Source: Flavobacterium enshiense DK69
Lineage (GTDB): Bacteria > Bacteroidota > Bacteroidia > Flavobacteriales > Flavobacteriaceae
NCBI RefSeq assembly: GCF_000498495.1
Contig: NZ_AVCS01000015.1
Coordinates: forward strand, 186,001 to 250,000
Direction: 5' to 3'
DNA length: 64,000 bases
The notes beneath the pieces are model-generated. The model was not told the DNA's origin, did not search any database, and saw only the letters and a program-made list of their open reading frames with translations. The position numbers and the translations under genes were made by a program. Of this stretch, positions 9,299 to 17,896 are shown one piece after another (positions within the stretch are counted from its first letter, which is position 1; each line of letters begins with the position of its first letter).

Positions 9299-9341
9299 GT
9301 TCTGTTTCTGTATTCTGCTATCTGTGTTCTGTCGTCTGCTT
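9299..9341 (-). repeat. Degenerate CAGA-phrase tract (minus orientation)
   Basis: On the minus strand this reads as repeated CAGA-type phrases (GCAGACGACAGAACACAGAT and onward), the inverted counterpart of the tract at 9016-9098. It lies directly downstream of the SDR stop. Confidence 0.6.
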
Positions 9342-9349
9342 ACTAAGTA

Positions 9350-10231
9350 CTATTTATTTCCTTTCGATTTAATCATCGTTTCCAGCATATCCCATAATTC
9401 GGTAGGGACTTGTTCGAGTAGATTAAATTGGCCGGCACCTTGTAGCCATTCGCCTCCATCGATGGTAACGACTTCTCCGTTAATGTAGGCAGAGAAATCC
9501 GAAACCAGATAGGCTGCTAAATTGGCTAATTCCTGATGGTCTCCCACACGCTTTAATGGCACTTTTTTAGATAAGTCGAATTTCTCTTTTAAGTCACCGG
9601 GTAATAAACGGTCCCATGCGCCTTTGGTAGGGAAGGGGCCTGGTGCGATAGCGTTCATTCGGATGCCGTATTTTGCCCATTCTACTGCTAAACTGCGCGT
9701 CATGGCCAAAACTCCGGCTTTCGCTGTGGCACTTGGAACTACATAAGCAGAACCTGTCCAGGCATAAGTAGTTACTATATTTAATACGTTGGTATTGGTT
9801 TGTTTGTTTTCAATCCAGTGCTTGCCAAAAGCCAATGTACAGTTTTTGGAACCTTTTAAAACGATATCAATAATAGTGTCCCAGGCATTGGCTGATAGTC
9901 GCTCGGTTGGAGAGATAAAGTTTCCGGCGGCATTGTTCAGCAAGACATCTACTTTTCCGTAAGCTTTCAAAACTTCGGCAAGCATAGCTTCCACCTGGTC
10001 GTAATGGCGTACATCACATTGAACGGCAAGACATTTTCCGTTGGTTTCCGATTCTAATTCTTTGGCTGTGGTTTGCAGTTTTTCCAGATCTCGGGAAGTG
10101 ATAGCAACTTTTGCGCCCAATTCCATGAAATATCGGGTCATGGCTTTTCCTAATCCGCTTCCGCCTCCTGTTACTACAATAACCTTGTCTGCCAATGCGT
10201 TATCGCGTAGCATTTTTGCTGAAAAATTCAT
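9350..10231 (-). CDS. SDR family oxidoreductase, 2,4-dienoyl-CoA reductase-like
   Basis: A 293-residue short-chain dehydrogenase. The Rossmann motif TGGGSGLGKAM is near residue 21 and NNAAGNF near residue 98. The classical YxxxK is replaced by SATAK within VVPSATAKAGVLAMTRSLA. This, together with the tail motif IDGGEWLQGAGQFN, is typical of the peroxisomal/bacterial 2,4-dienoyl-CoA reductase (DECR) branch, which uses a different Tyr/Lys geometry to reduce dienoyl-CoA with NADPH during unsaturated fatty acid oxidation. The assignment to DECR rather than a general SDR is from these signature deviations and is likely, not proven. It is transcribed alone, with its own terminator. Confidence 0.82.
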   Translation of the reverse strand: MNFSAKMLRDNALADKVIVVTGGGSGLGKAMTRYFMELGAKVAITSRDLEKLQTTAKELESETNGKCLAVQCDVRHYDQVEAMLAEVLKAYGKVDVLLNNAAGNFISPTERLSANAWDTIIDIVLKGSKNCTLAFGKHWIENKQTNTNVLNIVTTYAWTGSAYVVPSATAKAGVLAMTRSLAVEWAKYGIRMNAIAPGPFPTKGAWDRLLPGDLKEKFDLSKKVPLKRVGDHQELANLAAYLVSDFSAYINGEVVTIDGGEWLQGAGQFNLLEQVPTELWDMLETMIKSKGNK

Positions 10232-10291
10232 AATGTCAGTTTTTTTAGAATCGTAAAGATAATTAAAAATGCTATGCTTGCATAATAAGTA

Positions 10292-10801
10292 TTAATTTTT
10301 GAGAAGATAGTCTTCCAAACGGTCAAAGGTGCCTTTGAAGCCTAATTCCATGTTTTCATGGTTTTCTCCAAAGGTTCTTATTTCTGTATCGGATGCATTA
10401 TATGGGGCTATTATTAAGGTTAAGGTAGTGATACCGTTGTCTTCTTCAAGTGTCAGGATGTTAAACATTTCCAATGGCCAGGTTTCATTGAAAGGGGCGC
10501 GGATAACCCCGACGTTTTCATCAGAAAAACAATTTAGGAACTCTATTTTTTTATTGGGTATGATTTCTTTGTATATAAATCGGCCCCACATTTTTAGTGT
10601 GTCGGGCGATTCTATGCAATAATGACAGAAACCTAGTGGACGGAAATCAAAATTAATCACGCTGGTAGAAAAACCCGCAGGGCCCCACCATTGTTCGAAA
10701 CGTTCTGCTTCCGACCACGCTTTGAAAACAAGATTTTTTGGGGCTTTAAAATCTCTTGAAATGACAAGCTTGTTGTCAATGTAAAGATTGTGGTGCGACA
10801 T
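10292..10801 (-). CDS. SRPBCC / AHSA1-type domain protein
   Basis: A 169-residue START-like (SRPBCC) protein of the Activator-of-Hsp90-ATPase-1-like family. Typical opening motif: SRDFKAPKNLVFKAWSEAE, then QWWGPAGFS, which is the family's W-W-G-P hallmark. The fold makes a hydrophobic ligand cavity; the ligand is unknown. No signal peptide is present. The gene stands alone between the SDR and aminotransferase genes. Confidence 0.85.
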   Translation of the reverse strand: MSHHNLYIDNKLVISRDFKAPKNLVFKAWSEAERFEQWWGPAGFSTSVINFDFRPLGFCHYCIESPDTLKMWGRFIYKEIIPNKKIEFLNCFSDENVGVIRAPFNETWPLEMFNILTLEEDNGITTLTLIIAPYNASDTEIRTFGENHENMELGFKGTFDRLEDYLLKN

Positions 10802-10869
10802 GGTTATATTTTTTTTTGTTAATATAAAGTTAAAAAAAAAATATTACAAAATGTTATTTTTCCGGTATT

Positions 10870-11997
10870 TTAAACCCTTTTGAGTTTTTTTGCTGCTTCA
10901 ATAAGTGTTTCGTCGGTTTTGGCGAAACAAAATCGTAGTACGTTTCTGTCGGTACCATCCTTGTAAAATACCGACAGTGGGATGGCTGCCACACCATGTT
11001 TTGCTATTAACTCTCTTGAAAAATCTACATCATTCTGCTTACTTATATTCTGATAGTTTACCAACTGGAAATATGTGCCGTCGCAGGGCAATAATTCAAA
11101 TCGGCTGTCTTTTATCAGTTCACGGAATAAATCGCGCTTCTGAAGGTACATTTTGGAAATCGCATGAAAATCGACAATATCGAGATACTCGGAAATGATA
11201 TGTTGGGAAAAACTATTCACGCTAAAAACCAAAAACTGGTGCACTTTTTTAATTTCGTTCATCAGATTTTCCGGAGCTATGAGATAACCAATTTTCCATC
11301 CGGTTACATGCAGGGATTTCCCGAAGGAGGAGGCAATAATGGTTCGTTCCACTAATTTAGGCCTGGTGTGAAATGAAATATGAGGCTGTGAAAATGAAAT
11401 GTATTCGTATACTTCATCCCCTAAAATTAGTATCTGAGGGTGTTTTTCCAGTAATGATTCCAAGACCTCGAATTCGGATTCGGTCCAGATTCTTCCCGTT
11501 GGATTATGCGGGTTGTTGATGATAATCATTTTGGTTTTTGGAGAAAGTGCAGCTTCGATTCGGTTAAAGTCGGGTGAATAATCATCGTTTAACGAAATGC
11601 GAACCGGAACTCCGCCTGCCATGATAACGGATGGTTCATAGCTGTCGTAACTTGGATCCAACAGAATTACTTCTTCTCCTTTGTTTACAAACGTATTTAT
11701 GGCGGTATAAATTCCTTGCGTAGCACCGGCAGTTATCAGCAATTCTGTTGAGCTGTTTATGTTTCGATGATAATACTGAAATGTCAATTTACCTATTTTT
11801 TCCATTAATGAGGGTAAACCAGCCATCGGTGTGTATTGGTGTATATTTCCGTGTACCAGTCGTTCGGAAATTTGCAGCAGTTGTTCGTCTGCCGGAAAAT
11901 TAGGGAACCCTTGCGATAAGTTGATGGCACCGTGTTCATTCGCTAATTGCGACATTACTGAAAAAATACTGCTTGTTACGTTGGGTAATTTGGACAT
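10870..11997 (-). CDS. PLP-dependent aminotransferase, methionine aminotransferase type (YbdL-like)
   Basis: A 375-residue class I aminotransferase. The pyridoxal phosphate lysine is Lys227 in SSFGKSLHVTGWKIGY. Other signatures are NLSQGFPNFP at the start, NNPHNPTGR (substrate carboxylate and PLP contacts) and GDEVYEYI. The set matches the YbdL/kynurenine aminotransferase group, which prefers methionine and aromatic amino acids and is linked to the last step of methionine salvage. Substrate preference is inferred from family resemblance. No partner gene is adjacent. Confidence 0.85.
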   Translation of the reverse strand: MSKLPNVTSSIFSVMSQLANEHGAINLSQGFPNFPADEQLLQISERLVHGNIHQYTPMAGLPSLMEKIGKLTFQYYHRNINSSTELLITAGATQGIYTAINTFVNKGEEVILLDPSYDSYEPSVIMAGGVPVRISLNDDYSPDFNRIEAALSPKTKMIIINNPHNPTGRIWTESEFEVLESLLEKHPQILILGDEVYEYISFSQPHISFHTRPKLVERTIIASSFGKSLHVTGWKIGYLIAPENLMNEIKKVHQFLVFSVNSFSQHIISEYLDIVDFHAISKMYLQKRDLFRELIKDSRFELLPCDGTYFQLVNYQNISKQNDVDFSRELIAKHGVAAIPLSVFYKDGTDRNVLRFCFAKTDETLIEAAKKLKRV

Positions 11998-12137
11998 TAT
12001 CTGTTGAATCTTACGTTTGTTATTTGTGGTCTTAAAAAAAGAACTGTTTTGATTTACTTCAATAGGCTTTTAACAAATATAGTTATTTGCAAATCATTAA
12101 TAATTAAAGGGTACAATGGTTTTTGAAGAAATTGCAG

Positions 12138-13364
12138 TTAGAAAGCTTCTGCAAAGCCAAAATTGATAGCATGAATTTTACTGCTTGATCCCCAACCGAA
12201 ATCCAGACGAAGGTTAGTGTTGTTTTTGGAATCTACTCTGAATCGAAGCCCTGTTCCATAGGAAATCCACACTCTGTCAAAGGAAAGTTTTTCATAAGCC
12301 GGAGCGACTCTACCGGCCCCAAGCCACGCTACAACACCGATTGCTTTCCAAATAGGCATACGGTATTCTGTTTGACCATCTATCAGTACTTTGTCTCTTA
12401 ACGCTCCTTTATAATAACCTCTCATCTGTGAATCACCTCCCAATTGAGCGAGTTCAAAAAAAGGAACATCATTTACTGAATACGTGGTAGTGGCCTGGAA
12501 TGCCAATACATGTTTTTTCCAAGGGATGAAGAATTTCCGAAAATCAAGAATTATTTTGGAATAATTATAAGTGCATCCGTAGGCTTTATTAAAGAAGGCC
12601 GATGTGGCTAAAAAATAACTTCCGCTTGTGGAATAGTATCTGTTATCCCGTGTGTCATAGGCAAAAGCAGCCCCAATACCGATATTGGTACTTCCGTCCA
12701 GACCAACGGCATCACTGGTTAACAGGATACTGTTAGGTACCAACTCCACATTGTAATAACTTGAAACATCAAGTCCGCCTCCGAAATAGGTTTTGCTTGC
12801 GACTTTAGTCATAAAGTAAGCCGTTCCTTTTATTAGGTCTACCGAGATTTCTTCTGCATCTTCAACTTTGACATCGTTTCCGATGCCCAGAATAAATTCG
12901 GGAGTTCTTTTATAATTGAAAGAATTCAATAAAATATACCTGTTTTCCCTGAAGATTATTTCAGAAGAAATGTAAAAATTATAGCGTCCATTAGTGGTAA
13001 CATACGCCGTACCTGAAATTTTGGATAGACTGGTTATGGTATCGGCGTAAATCTTGAACAAATTGTATTTCGCCAGACCGAATAGATGTCCGCCTTCCTG
13101 AGAATAGCTGTACATGGGAGCCGGGTATTTCTTAAAGAACTGCTCCATTTTTTCACTCCGGCTTTTAGGTTTTGGGATTGTATCGTTAGAAGCCTTGTTT
13201 GTAATGCTGTCGTTTTTGATTTTATTTTCTTCCTGAGCCAATAAAGTTGAAGATGTCAGAATGGAAAAAAATACAAAAAGGAAAAGGGAAACTGATTTTT
13301 TGAGATAACTGTTTGCTGAAAAAATGTTGGAGGCGATATAAAGTCTTTTTTGTGTAAAAACCAT
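12138..13364 (-). CDS. Outer membrane beta-barrel protein, BamA/TamA (D15) surface-antigen type
   Basis: About 408 residues from the ATG at 13364; an in-frame TTG at 13466 would add 34 unlikely residues. A signal-peptide-like segment (SVSLFLFVFFSILTSS, then LLAQ) is followed by a polar linker and then alternating beta strands with aromatic ends and a terminal Phe, as in outer-membrane barrels. The QMRGYY motif resembles the VRGF/VRGY motif of loop 6 in Omp85 proteins, and GTGLRFRVD matches the last strands. No POTRA domains precede the barrel, so this is a short D15-only type whose function is unknown. Confidence 0.75.
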   Translation of the reverse strand: MVFTQKRLYIASNIFSANSYLKKSVSLFLFVFFSILTSSTLLAQEENKIKNDSITNKASNDTIPKPKSRSEKMEQFFKKYPAPMYSYSQEGGHLFGLAKYNLFKIYADTITSLSKISGTAYVTTNGRYNFYISSEIIFRENRYILLNSFNYKRTPEFILGIGNDVKVEDAEEISVDLIKGTAYFMTKVASKTYFGGGLDVSSYYNVELVPNSILLTSDAVGLDGSTNIGIGAAFAYDTRDNRYYSTSGSYFLATSAFFNKAYGCTYNYSKIILDFRKFFIPWKKHVLAFQATTTYSVNDVPFFELAQLGGDSQMRGYYKGALRDKVLIDGQTEYRMPIWKAIGVVAWLGAGRVAPAYEKLSFDRVWISYGTGLRFRVDSKNNTNLRLDFGWGSSSKIHAINFGFAEAF

Positions 13365-13553
13365 ATTTTTTGCTGCTAAAAACAGTTGACAATCATTAAA
13401 CCTGAATAAATTTACTACAAAAAAGCTGGTTTTCAAATAAATATCCGTCAAATTTAGATTTGACAAAGGTCATTGATAATAAGTTTATTACTTCTTTATA
13501 TAGATTAAGATATTTCGTATCTTTAAGTATGTTAATTCTAAATCCTATTCCTT

Positions 13554-13874
13554 ATGAAAATGTTAGTCAATATTATTCTGCCTATAGAGCCGTTTAACTC
13601 GCTGGTGAGAAGTGGTAAAGCAAGTGAAATTTTAGGTCGCATCATTGACGACATAAAGCCAGAGAGTATTCATTTTACCGAAATAGAGGGCAATCGTGCA
13701 GCCACAATGATTGTTGAGATTTCAGATGCCTCCCAGATTCCGGTCGTAGCCGAGCCATGGTTTTTGAATTTTGAAGCCGCCTGTGAATTCAAACCTGTAA
13801 TGACCCCTGATGATTTGATGCGTGCGGATTTGGATAAACTAGCCGCCAAATGGTATGATGTTCATCTGTTGTAG
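13554..13874 (+). CDS. Conserved small protein, ferredoxin-like fold suspected
   Basis: A 106-residue cytoplasmic protein, not recognised with certainty. The pattern of strand, helix, strand (VNIILPIEPFNSLVR, then AATMIVEISD) and WFLNFEAACEFKPVMTPDDL resembles small dimeric alpha/beta-barrel (DUF3303/Dabb-like) proteins. A TATCTTTA -7-like box lies at 13518-13525, about 28 bases before the ATG. It is single, ended by a strong terminator, and convergent with the GNAT gene. Confidence 0.65.
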   Translation: MKMLVNIILPIEPFNSLVRSGKASEILGRIIDDIKPESIHFTEIEGNRAATMIVEISDASQIPVVAEPWFLNFEAACEFKPVMTPDDLMRADLDKLAAKWYDVHLL

Positions 13875-13889
13875 AAAGATAATAAAGAT

Positions 13890-13926
13890 AAAAAAGCCAC
13901 TTTTCATTTGATAAAGTGGCTTTTTT
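13890..13926. terminator. Bidirectional rho-independent terminator
   Basis: A 13-bp perfect stem (AAAAAAGCCACTT at 13890-13902 with its complement at 13914-13926) with A-run and T-run flanks, between two convergent genes. Confidence 0.85.
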
Positions 13927-13956
13927 ATGTTCTGTTATGAAATGCAACAGTCTTTG

Positions 13957-14487
13957 TTATTCGAAAAATACTGCAGGATATTTTACTTCTCCACTTACGC
14001 CAAGAAGTCCGTTTTCTGTTAAAGAAACTACCATGCAATTTTCTTCGGGCACATCAAACGGCATTGTAATGCCATATTTTCTTGTGGGTTCGTATCCAAA
14101 TCTAGGATAGTAGTTTTCGTGTCCCAAAAGAATAACAGATTTGTAGCCTAATTTTTTTGCGATGACATGACTTTCTGTAATTAATCTGGAGCCGATTCCT
14201 CGTCCCTGAAATTCCGGTTTTACTGAAACAGGAGCCAAAGCCAGGGATTCAAACGATTCGGTCTCGTTTATAATTAGCAGTTTAGTTAGTAAAATATGAC
14301 CGACGATTTCGTTATCAATTTCAGCTACAAGGGAAAGTTCCGGAATAAAAGCATCCGATTTTCGCAAACGTTCCACTAAAAAATGTTCCCTGTGGTCGCT
14401 GTATTCCAAATCACGGAACGCTGCTTCAATGAGTTCGGAAACTTTTGCATAATCGTTAGCATTTTCTTGCCGTATTTTGATTTCCAT
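13957..14487 (-). CDS. GNAT family N-acetyltransferase (YhbS-like)
   Basis: A 176-residue GNAT acetyltransferase. The acetyl-CoA pyrophosphate loop is QGRGIGSRLI near residue 93, preceded by the beta-4 strand LALAPVSVKPEF. HENYYPRFGYEP is the typical C-terminal element of the YhbS-like subgroup. The substrate is unknown; small molecules or tRNA/proteins are acetylated by relatives. No other genes share its transcript visibly. Confidence 0.85.
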   Translation of the reverse strand: MEIKIRQENANDYAKVSELIEAAFRDLEYSDHREHFLVERLRKSDAFIPELSLVAEIDNEIVGHILLTKLLIINETESFESLALAPVSVKPEFQGRGIGSRLITESHVIAKKLGYKSVILLGHENYYPRFGYEPTRKYGITMPFDVPEENCMVVSLTENGLLGVSGEVKYPAVFFE

Positions 14488-14541
14488 TATTCTCTGTTTT
14501 GAAATATTGCACTTTTTGAAACAAATTTAAAAAAAGAAAGC

Positions 14542-14563
14542 CTGAATCTTTTCAGAATCAGTC
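14542..14563 (-). terminator. Weak terminator downstream of the decayed mutase copy
   Basis: CTGAATCT at 14542-14549 pairs with AGAATCAG with one internal mismatch. On the minus strand it is followed by a T-rich run. It sits about 50 bases past the preserved stop of the mutase remnant and may be that gene's old terminator. Confidence 0.35.
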
Positions 14564-14611
14564 TGTTGTTTGGGATTGCTTCATCACGTCTCTTTGCAAT
14601 AGCGACTGATG

Positions 14612-14845
14612 TTAATCTTCCAATAAAACTTCCAAAATGGTAATCGCCACTTCACTGATTTTAGCTTCTGGACCAAAATCTGCAACAACTCCCGCATCAA
14701 ATAATACTAGTAATCCTGAGTTGAAATCATTCCTGCCACAATCACCATTATATCTTTTCGGCCATATTTTTCTGTTCTGTTACCAAAGATAGACTAAAAT
14801 GGATGCGTCTTTCCAATGCTTCAGATGGCGTTTGGAATACTTGAT
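14612..14845 (-). pseudogene. Remnant of a methylmalonyl-CoA mutase large-subunit C-terminus
   Basis: Translated on the minus strand, this piece ends FDAGVVADFG, then [19 protein letters not shown] and a stop. It matches the C-terminus of the intact mutase at 17897-20038 ([10 protein letters not shown], then [19 protein letters not shown]). Further upstream, after a one-base frameshift and a TAG near 14703-14710, the other frame reads KYGRKDIMVIVAG versus [13 protein letters not shown] in the intact gene. Similarity fades out by about 14845. This is a decayed, C-terminal-only copy of the cobalamin-binding domain. The distance and drift suggest an old paralogue rather than a fresh duplication. 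Confidence 0.88.
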
Positions 14846-14915
14846 TTTACAGGTGTTTGGTGCGAATAATGTTATTCAGATTAATTTGAAATAACAAGAA
14901 ATTGCTGTAATTGTT

Positions 14916-14946
14916 TGGAAATTAGAAAAATAAAAATAAATCTTTG
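14916..14946 (+). promoter_or_regulatory. Bacteroidota-type promoter in front of a 27-codon ORF
   Basis: A TTTG near 14920 is followed, about 20 bases later, by AATCTTTG, close to the TAnnTTTG -7 consensus. It ends about 35 bases before the ATG of the small ORF. One of the two TA bases is off consensus. Confidence 0.45.
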
Positions 14947-14981
14947 CAACAGAAAATTAATAACTCATAAAACGAAGAAAA

Positions 14982-15065
14982 ATGTTTGTATTTAAATCAT
15001 TACCTCAAAGCAATTCATCAGTTGGAACTGGTGTGGCTCTTCTTCGTGGCTTTCTGCAATCATAG
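14982..15065 (+). CDS. Possible 27-residue small protein or sRNA
   Basis: A short frame (MFVFKSLPQSNSS, then VGTGVALLRGFLQS) preceded by a promoter-like sequence and closed 17 bases after its stop by a strong terminator, which makes a compact transcript of about 180 bases. I do not recognise the peptide. It could be a leader-type or regulatory peptide, or the transcript could act as RNA. The following gene, rtcB, lies beyond the terminator, so an attenuation role for rtcB is possible but unproven. Confidence 0.35.
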   Translation: MFVFKSLPQSNSSVGTGVALLRGFLQS

Positions 15066-15082
15066 ATAATCAATACTATATG

Positions 15083-15116
15083 AAAAAGCCCGAAGACATT
15101 TAGTTTCGGGCTTTTT
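15083..15116 (+). terminator. Strong rho-independent terminator after the small ORF
   Basis: A 12-bp perfect stem (AAAAAGCCCGAA at 15083-15094 with TTCGGGCTTTTT at 15105-15116), followed by a T-run. It lies 113 bases upstream of the rtcB start. Confidence 0.88.
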
Positions 15117-15228
15117 TTTTGTTTATTCTAGATCCTACAAAATTACTTCCCGAAAACTACTTATTCAAATGAATAAAAAATTTGCCTTGGATTTCCATTG
15201 GCAGTTATAATTAGTTTTTAAAAATATC

Positions 15229-16620
15229 ATGGGAAATAAATTATCCGGGAAAGACCTGATTAAATTGGGCTTTCCAAAAAATAATGCAATAAATATTGCC
15301 TTAGGGCAAATTAACAGATATCGTAAAAGAGAGAAAAAGGAACGCATTCTTGCTGAAGCTAAAGAAGTACTGTTACACCCTGAAAAGTTTAAGGGAGATG
15401 GCACCTGGGGAAAAGTAGTAGAGGGTTTGCTGAATCCGGTTCAGGTGAAATTCAATCAATTGAACAACACAAGGGCTCCTTTTTCCATCTTCGGTGAAAA
15501 TGAAATCGATGAGCAGGCAAAGTTTCAATTGTACGACGCTTTGAAATTGCCCATTGCCGTGAAAGGCGCTTTAATGCCCGATGCACATTCGGGTTATGGA
15601 TTACCAATTGGGGGAGTGTTGGCAACAGATAATGCTATAATTCCTTACGGAGTAGGAGTGGATATCGGCTGCCGAATGAGTTTGTCGATTTTTGATTTGC
15701 CGGCTTCATTTCTGAAGGGAAAAGATCATCAGTTACAGGCGATTTTGAAAGACAACACCAAATTCGGCATGACCGAAACCCATAAAATAAAGGCGGATCA
15801 TGAGGTTTTTTACCGAAATGAATTCAAGGATATTCCGGTTGTGAAACAGCTTTTGGACAAGGCATACAAGCAATTGGGAACTTCAGGAGGCGGTAATCAT
15901 TTTGTCGAATTCGGAATCGTTAAGCTGAACAACCCGCTGCCGGAATGGAAATTGGAGCCTAAAGAGTATCTGGCGGTTTTGTCTCACAGCGGCTCTCGCG
16001 GATTGGGTGCTAACATTGCAAAACATTACACCTATCTGGCGACCAAGCAATGTCCATTACCTAAGAACGTTCAACACTTAGCCTGGCTCGATTTGAATAC
16101 TCACGACGGACAGGAGTATTGGCTGGCCATGAATTTAGCCGGGGATTATGCAAAAGCCTGTCACGAAGACATTCACCGACGTATAGCCAAAGCCTTAGGT
16201 AAACGCATTGTGGTTACGATCGAGAACCATCACAATTTTGCATGGAAGGAGATGGTTGGCAGCAAAGAATGTATTGTGCACCGAAAAGGGGCAACGCCTG
16301 CGGGTAAAGGACAATTGGGAATTATTCCTGGTTCGATGACGGCTCCGGGTTTTATTGTGATGGGCAAAGGGAATGAAGAGAGCATCAATTCAGCTTCACA
16401 CGGGGCAGGGCGATTGTTTTCGAGAGCGAAGTGTAAAGCTTCTTTCACGCAAAGTCAGATCAATAAAATTTTAGAAAATAATGATGTGAAGCTTATAGGC
16501 GGCAATATAGACGAAGCGCCAATGGCTTACAAAGACATCAATACAGTAATGAGTTTACAAGCGGAACTGGTGGATGTTCTGGGAATATTTACACCGAAAA
16601 TTGTAAGAATGGACAAATAA
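15229..16620 (+). CDS. rtcB: RtcB family RNA ligase
   Basis: A GTP- and manganese-dependent RNA ligase that joins 2',3'-cyclic phosphate or 3'-phosphate ends to 5'-hydroxyl ends. Of 463 residues, the first 80 or so form an extension absent from E. coli RtcB. The metal sites are seen in [13 protein letters not shown] (His120) and GVDIGCRM (Cys148), followed by [28 protein letters not shown] and ENHHNF. The guanylylated histidine should be the one in [12 protein letters not shown]. It is directly followed, two bases after the stop, by prfH, the pairing typical of the RtcB2-type enzymes that repair nuclease-damaged 16S rRNA. All catalytic residues look intact. Confidence 0.93.
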   Translation: MGNKLSGKDLIKLGFPKNNAINIALGQINRYRKREKKERILAEAKEVLLHPEKFKGDGTWGKVVEGLLNPVQVKFNQLNNTRAPFSIFGENEIDEQAKFQLYDALKLPIAVKGALMPDAHSGYGLPIGGVLATDNAIIPYGVGVDIGCRMSLSIFDLPASFLKGKDHQLQAILKDNTKFGMTETHKIKADHEVFYRNEFKDIPVVKQLLDKAYKQLGTSGGGNHFVEFGIVKLNNPLPEWKLEPKEYLAVLSHSGSRGLGANIAKHYTYLATKQCPLPKNVQHLAWLDLNTHDGQEYWLAMNLAGDYAKACHEDIHRRIAKALGKRIVVTIENHHNFAWKEMVGSKECIVHRKGATPAGKGQLGIIPGSMTAPGFIVMGKGNEESINSASHGAGRLFSRAKCKASFTQSQINKILENNDVKLIGGNIDEAPMAYKDINTVMSLQAELVDVLGIFTPKIVRMDK

Positions 16621-16622
16621 TT

Positions 16623-17315
16623 ATGGAAAAAATAATTCAAATAACCTCTGGAAGAGGACCTGCGGAATGTACTTGGGTGGCGGCTCAGGTACTAAAGAAA
16701 GTGTTGCAGGAGGCTGTGGCTTTGAATCTTAAAGCTACGGTTCTGCAACACGAGGCAGGTTCGGAAAATGGAACGGTGGAGTCGGCGATAATTTTGCTTG
16801 AAGGCAATACGGCTGTAGACTTTGTAACTTCATGGATTGGTACAATTCAGTGGATCGGAAAGAGTGCTTTCAGGAAATTTCATAAACGAAAAAACTGGTT
16901 TATCGGGATTTTTGAAATTGAGAAGACAAAAGAGATTGTGTTTTCCGAGAAGGATATTCAGTATCAGGCGATGCGAAGTTCTGGAGCGGGCGGACAACAT
17001 GTCAATAAAGTGAGCTCTGCCATCAGGGCCACACATTTGCCTACGGGTTTGAGTGTTGTCAGCATGGATTCGCGCTCACAGCATCAGAATAAAAAACTGG
17101 CGACAGAACGTTTACTGCAAAAACTGAAGGAGGAATCGGTTTTACAGATAAAAAATCAGTTTCAGGCACAGTGGACGAATCAACTTCAGATTGAAAGAGG
17201 CAATCCAATCCGGACTTTTGAAGGTTCTGATTTTAAGAAACAAAAAGAAGAAAAGAAAATCAAAGCTGAACGACAGCGATTAAAAAAAGAATTGTATAAT
17301 GAAATCAATAGATAA
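16623..17315 (+). CDS. prfH: Peptide chain release factor H
   Basis: A 230-residue class I release-factor-like protein without the codon-recognition domain of RF1/RF2. The peptidyl-tRNA hydrolysis motif GGQ is at residues 123-125 within [17 protein letters not shown], followed by the basic tail ([18 protein letters not shown]). PrfH is known to release nascent chains from ribosomes whose decoding centre has been cut, so that the partner RtcB can reseal the 16S rRNA. The two-base spacing after rtcB indicates translational coupling. The next gene starts inside the last codons. Confidence 0.93.
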   Translation: MEKIIQITSGRGPAECTWVAAQVLKKVLQEAVALNLKATVLQHEAGSENGTVESAIILLEGNTAVDFVTSWIGTIQWIGKSAFRKFHKRKNWFIGIFEIEKTKEIVFSEKDIQYQAMRSSGAGGQHVNKVSSAIRATHLPTGLSVVSMDSRSQHQNKKLATERLLQKLKEESVLQIKNQFQAQWTNQLQIERGNPIRTFEGSDFKKQKEEKKIKAERQRLKKELYNEINR

Positions 17316-17853
17316 ATACTTGTTTCAGGCTTTGGACAACTATCCGTATTCTTTGGAGGAAACGGTGGAATCTCTGGATTATGCTTTGTCTTATGATGCC
17401 AAAAACACTATGGCTTTATGTTTGTACGGTCGTGTGTATTCTGAGCAATTACTAAGATATGAAGAAGCTAAAGGTTACTTCGAACAGGCTATTGCTGTTG
17501 ATATCCATGCCTTGGAAGTTTACCCGCATTATATCCAAACCTTGTTGGTAAATGAAGATTTTGAGGAAGCAGAAAAACTGATAACATTCGCATTGACAAT
17601 CAAAGGAATCAATAAGGCTGAGGTTTTACTGAAAACCGTATTGCTTTTGGAACGAAAAGGAGAAATCAAAAAAGCATTAAAAACACTTAAAGAAGTGAAG
17701 CTTTTATCTTTTACCAACGACAATTCCTATGAAATGGAAGAAATCGAAAAGCGATTAAAGGCTAAGAAAGAATTGCTGGCGCCAAAGAAGAAAGCAAAAA
17801 ACAAAAAGGGAAACGATTCTAAGTCTAAGAAAAAAGAGAGCAAGAAAAAGTAA
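17299..17853 (+). CDS. TPR-like protein with lysine-rich tail, third gene of the rtcB-prfH operon
   Basis: A 184-residue protein whose start lies 17 bases inside prfH, so translation is likely coupled. Residues 1-150 are helical with TPR-like repeats ([20 protein letters not shown], then [12 protein letters not shown]). Residues 150-184 are a disordered, almost purely Lys/Ser/Asn tail ([20 protein letters not shown]) that suits RNA or ribosome binding. I do not know a named family. Operon position suggests an accessory role in ribosome rescue or RNA repair; this is inference from position and charge. A shared terminator closes the operon. Confidence 0.75.
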   Translation: MKSIDKYLFQALDNYPYSLEETVESLDYALSYDAKNTMALCLYGRVYSEQLLRYEEAKGYFEQAIAVDIHALEVYPHYIQTLLVNEDFEEAEKLITFALTIKGINKAEVLLKTVLLLERKGEIKKALKTLKEVKLLSFTNDNSYEMEEIEKRLKAKKELLAPKKKAKNKKGNDSKSKKKESKKK

Positions 17854-17866
17854 ACTTGTTAGAAAC

Positions 17867-17893
17867 AAAAAGAGTGGCATTGCCACTCTTTTT
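17867..17893. terminator. Bidirectional rho-independent terminator
   Basis: AAAAAGAGTGGC pairs with GCCACTCTTTTT around a 3-base loop. It serves both the rtcB-prfH-TPR operon and the convergent mutase operon. Confidence 0.9.
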
Positions 17894-17896
17894 TAT

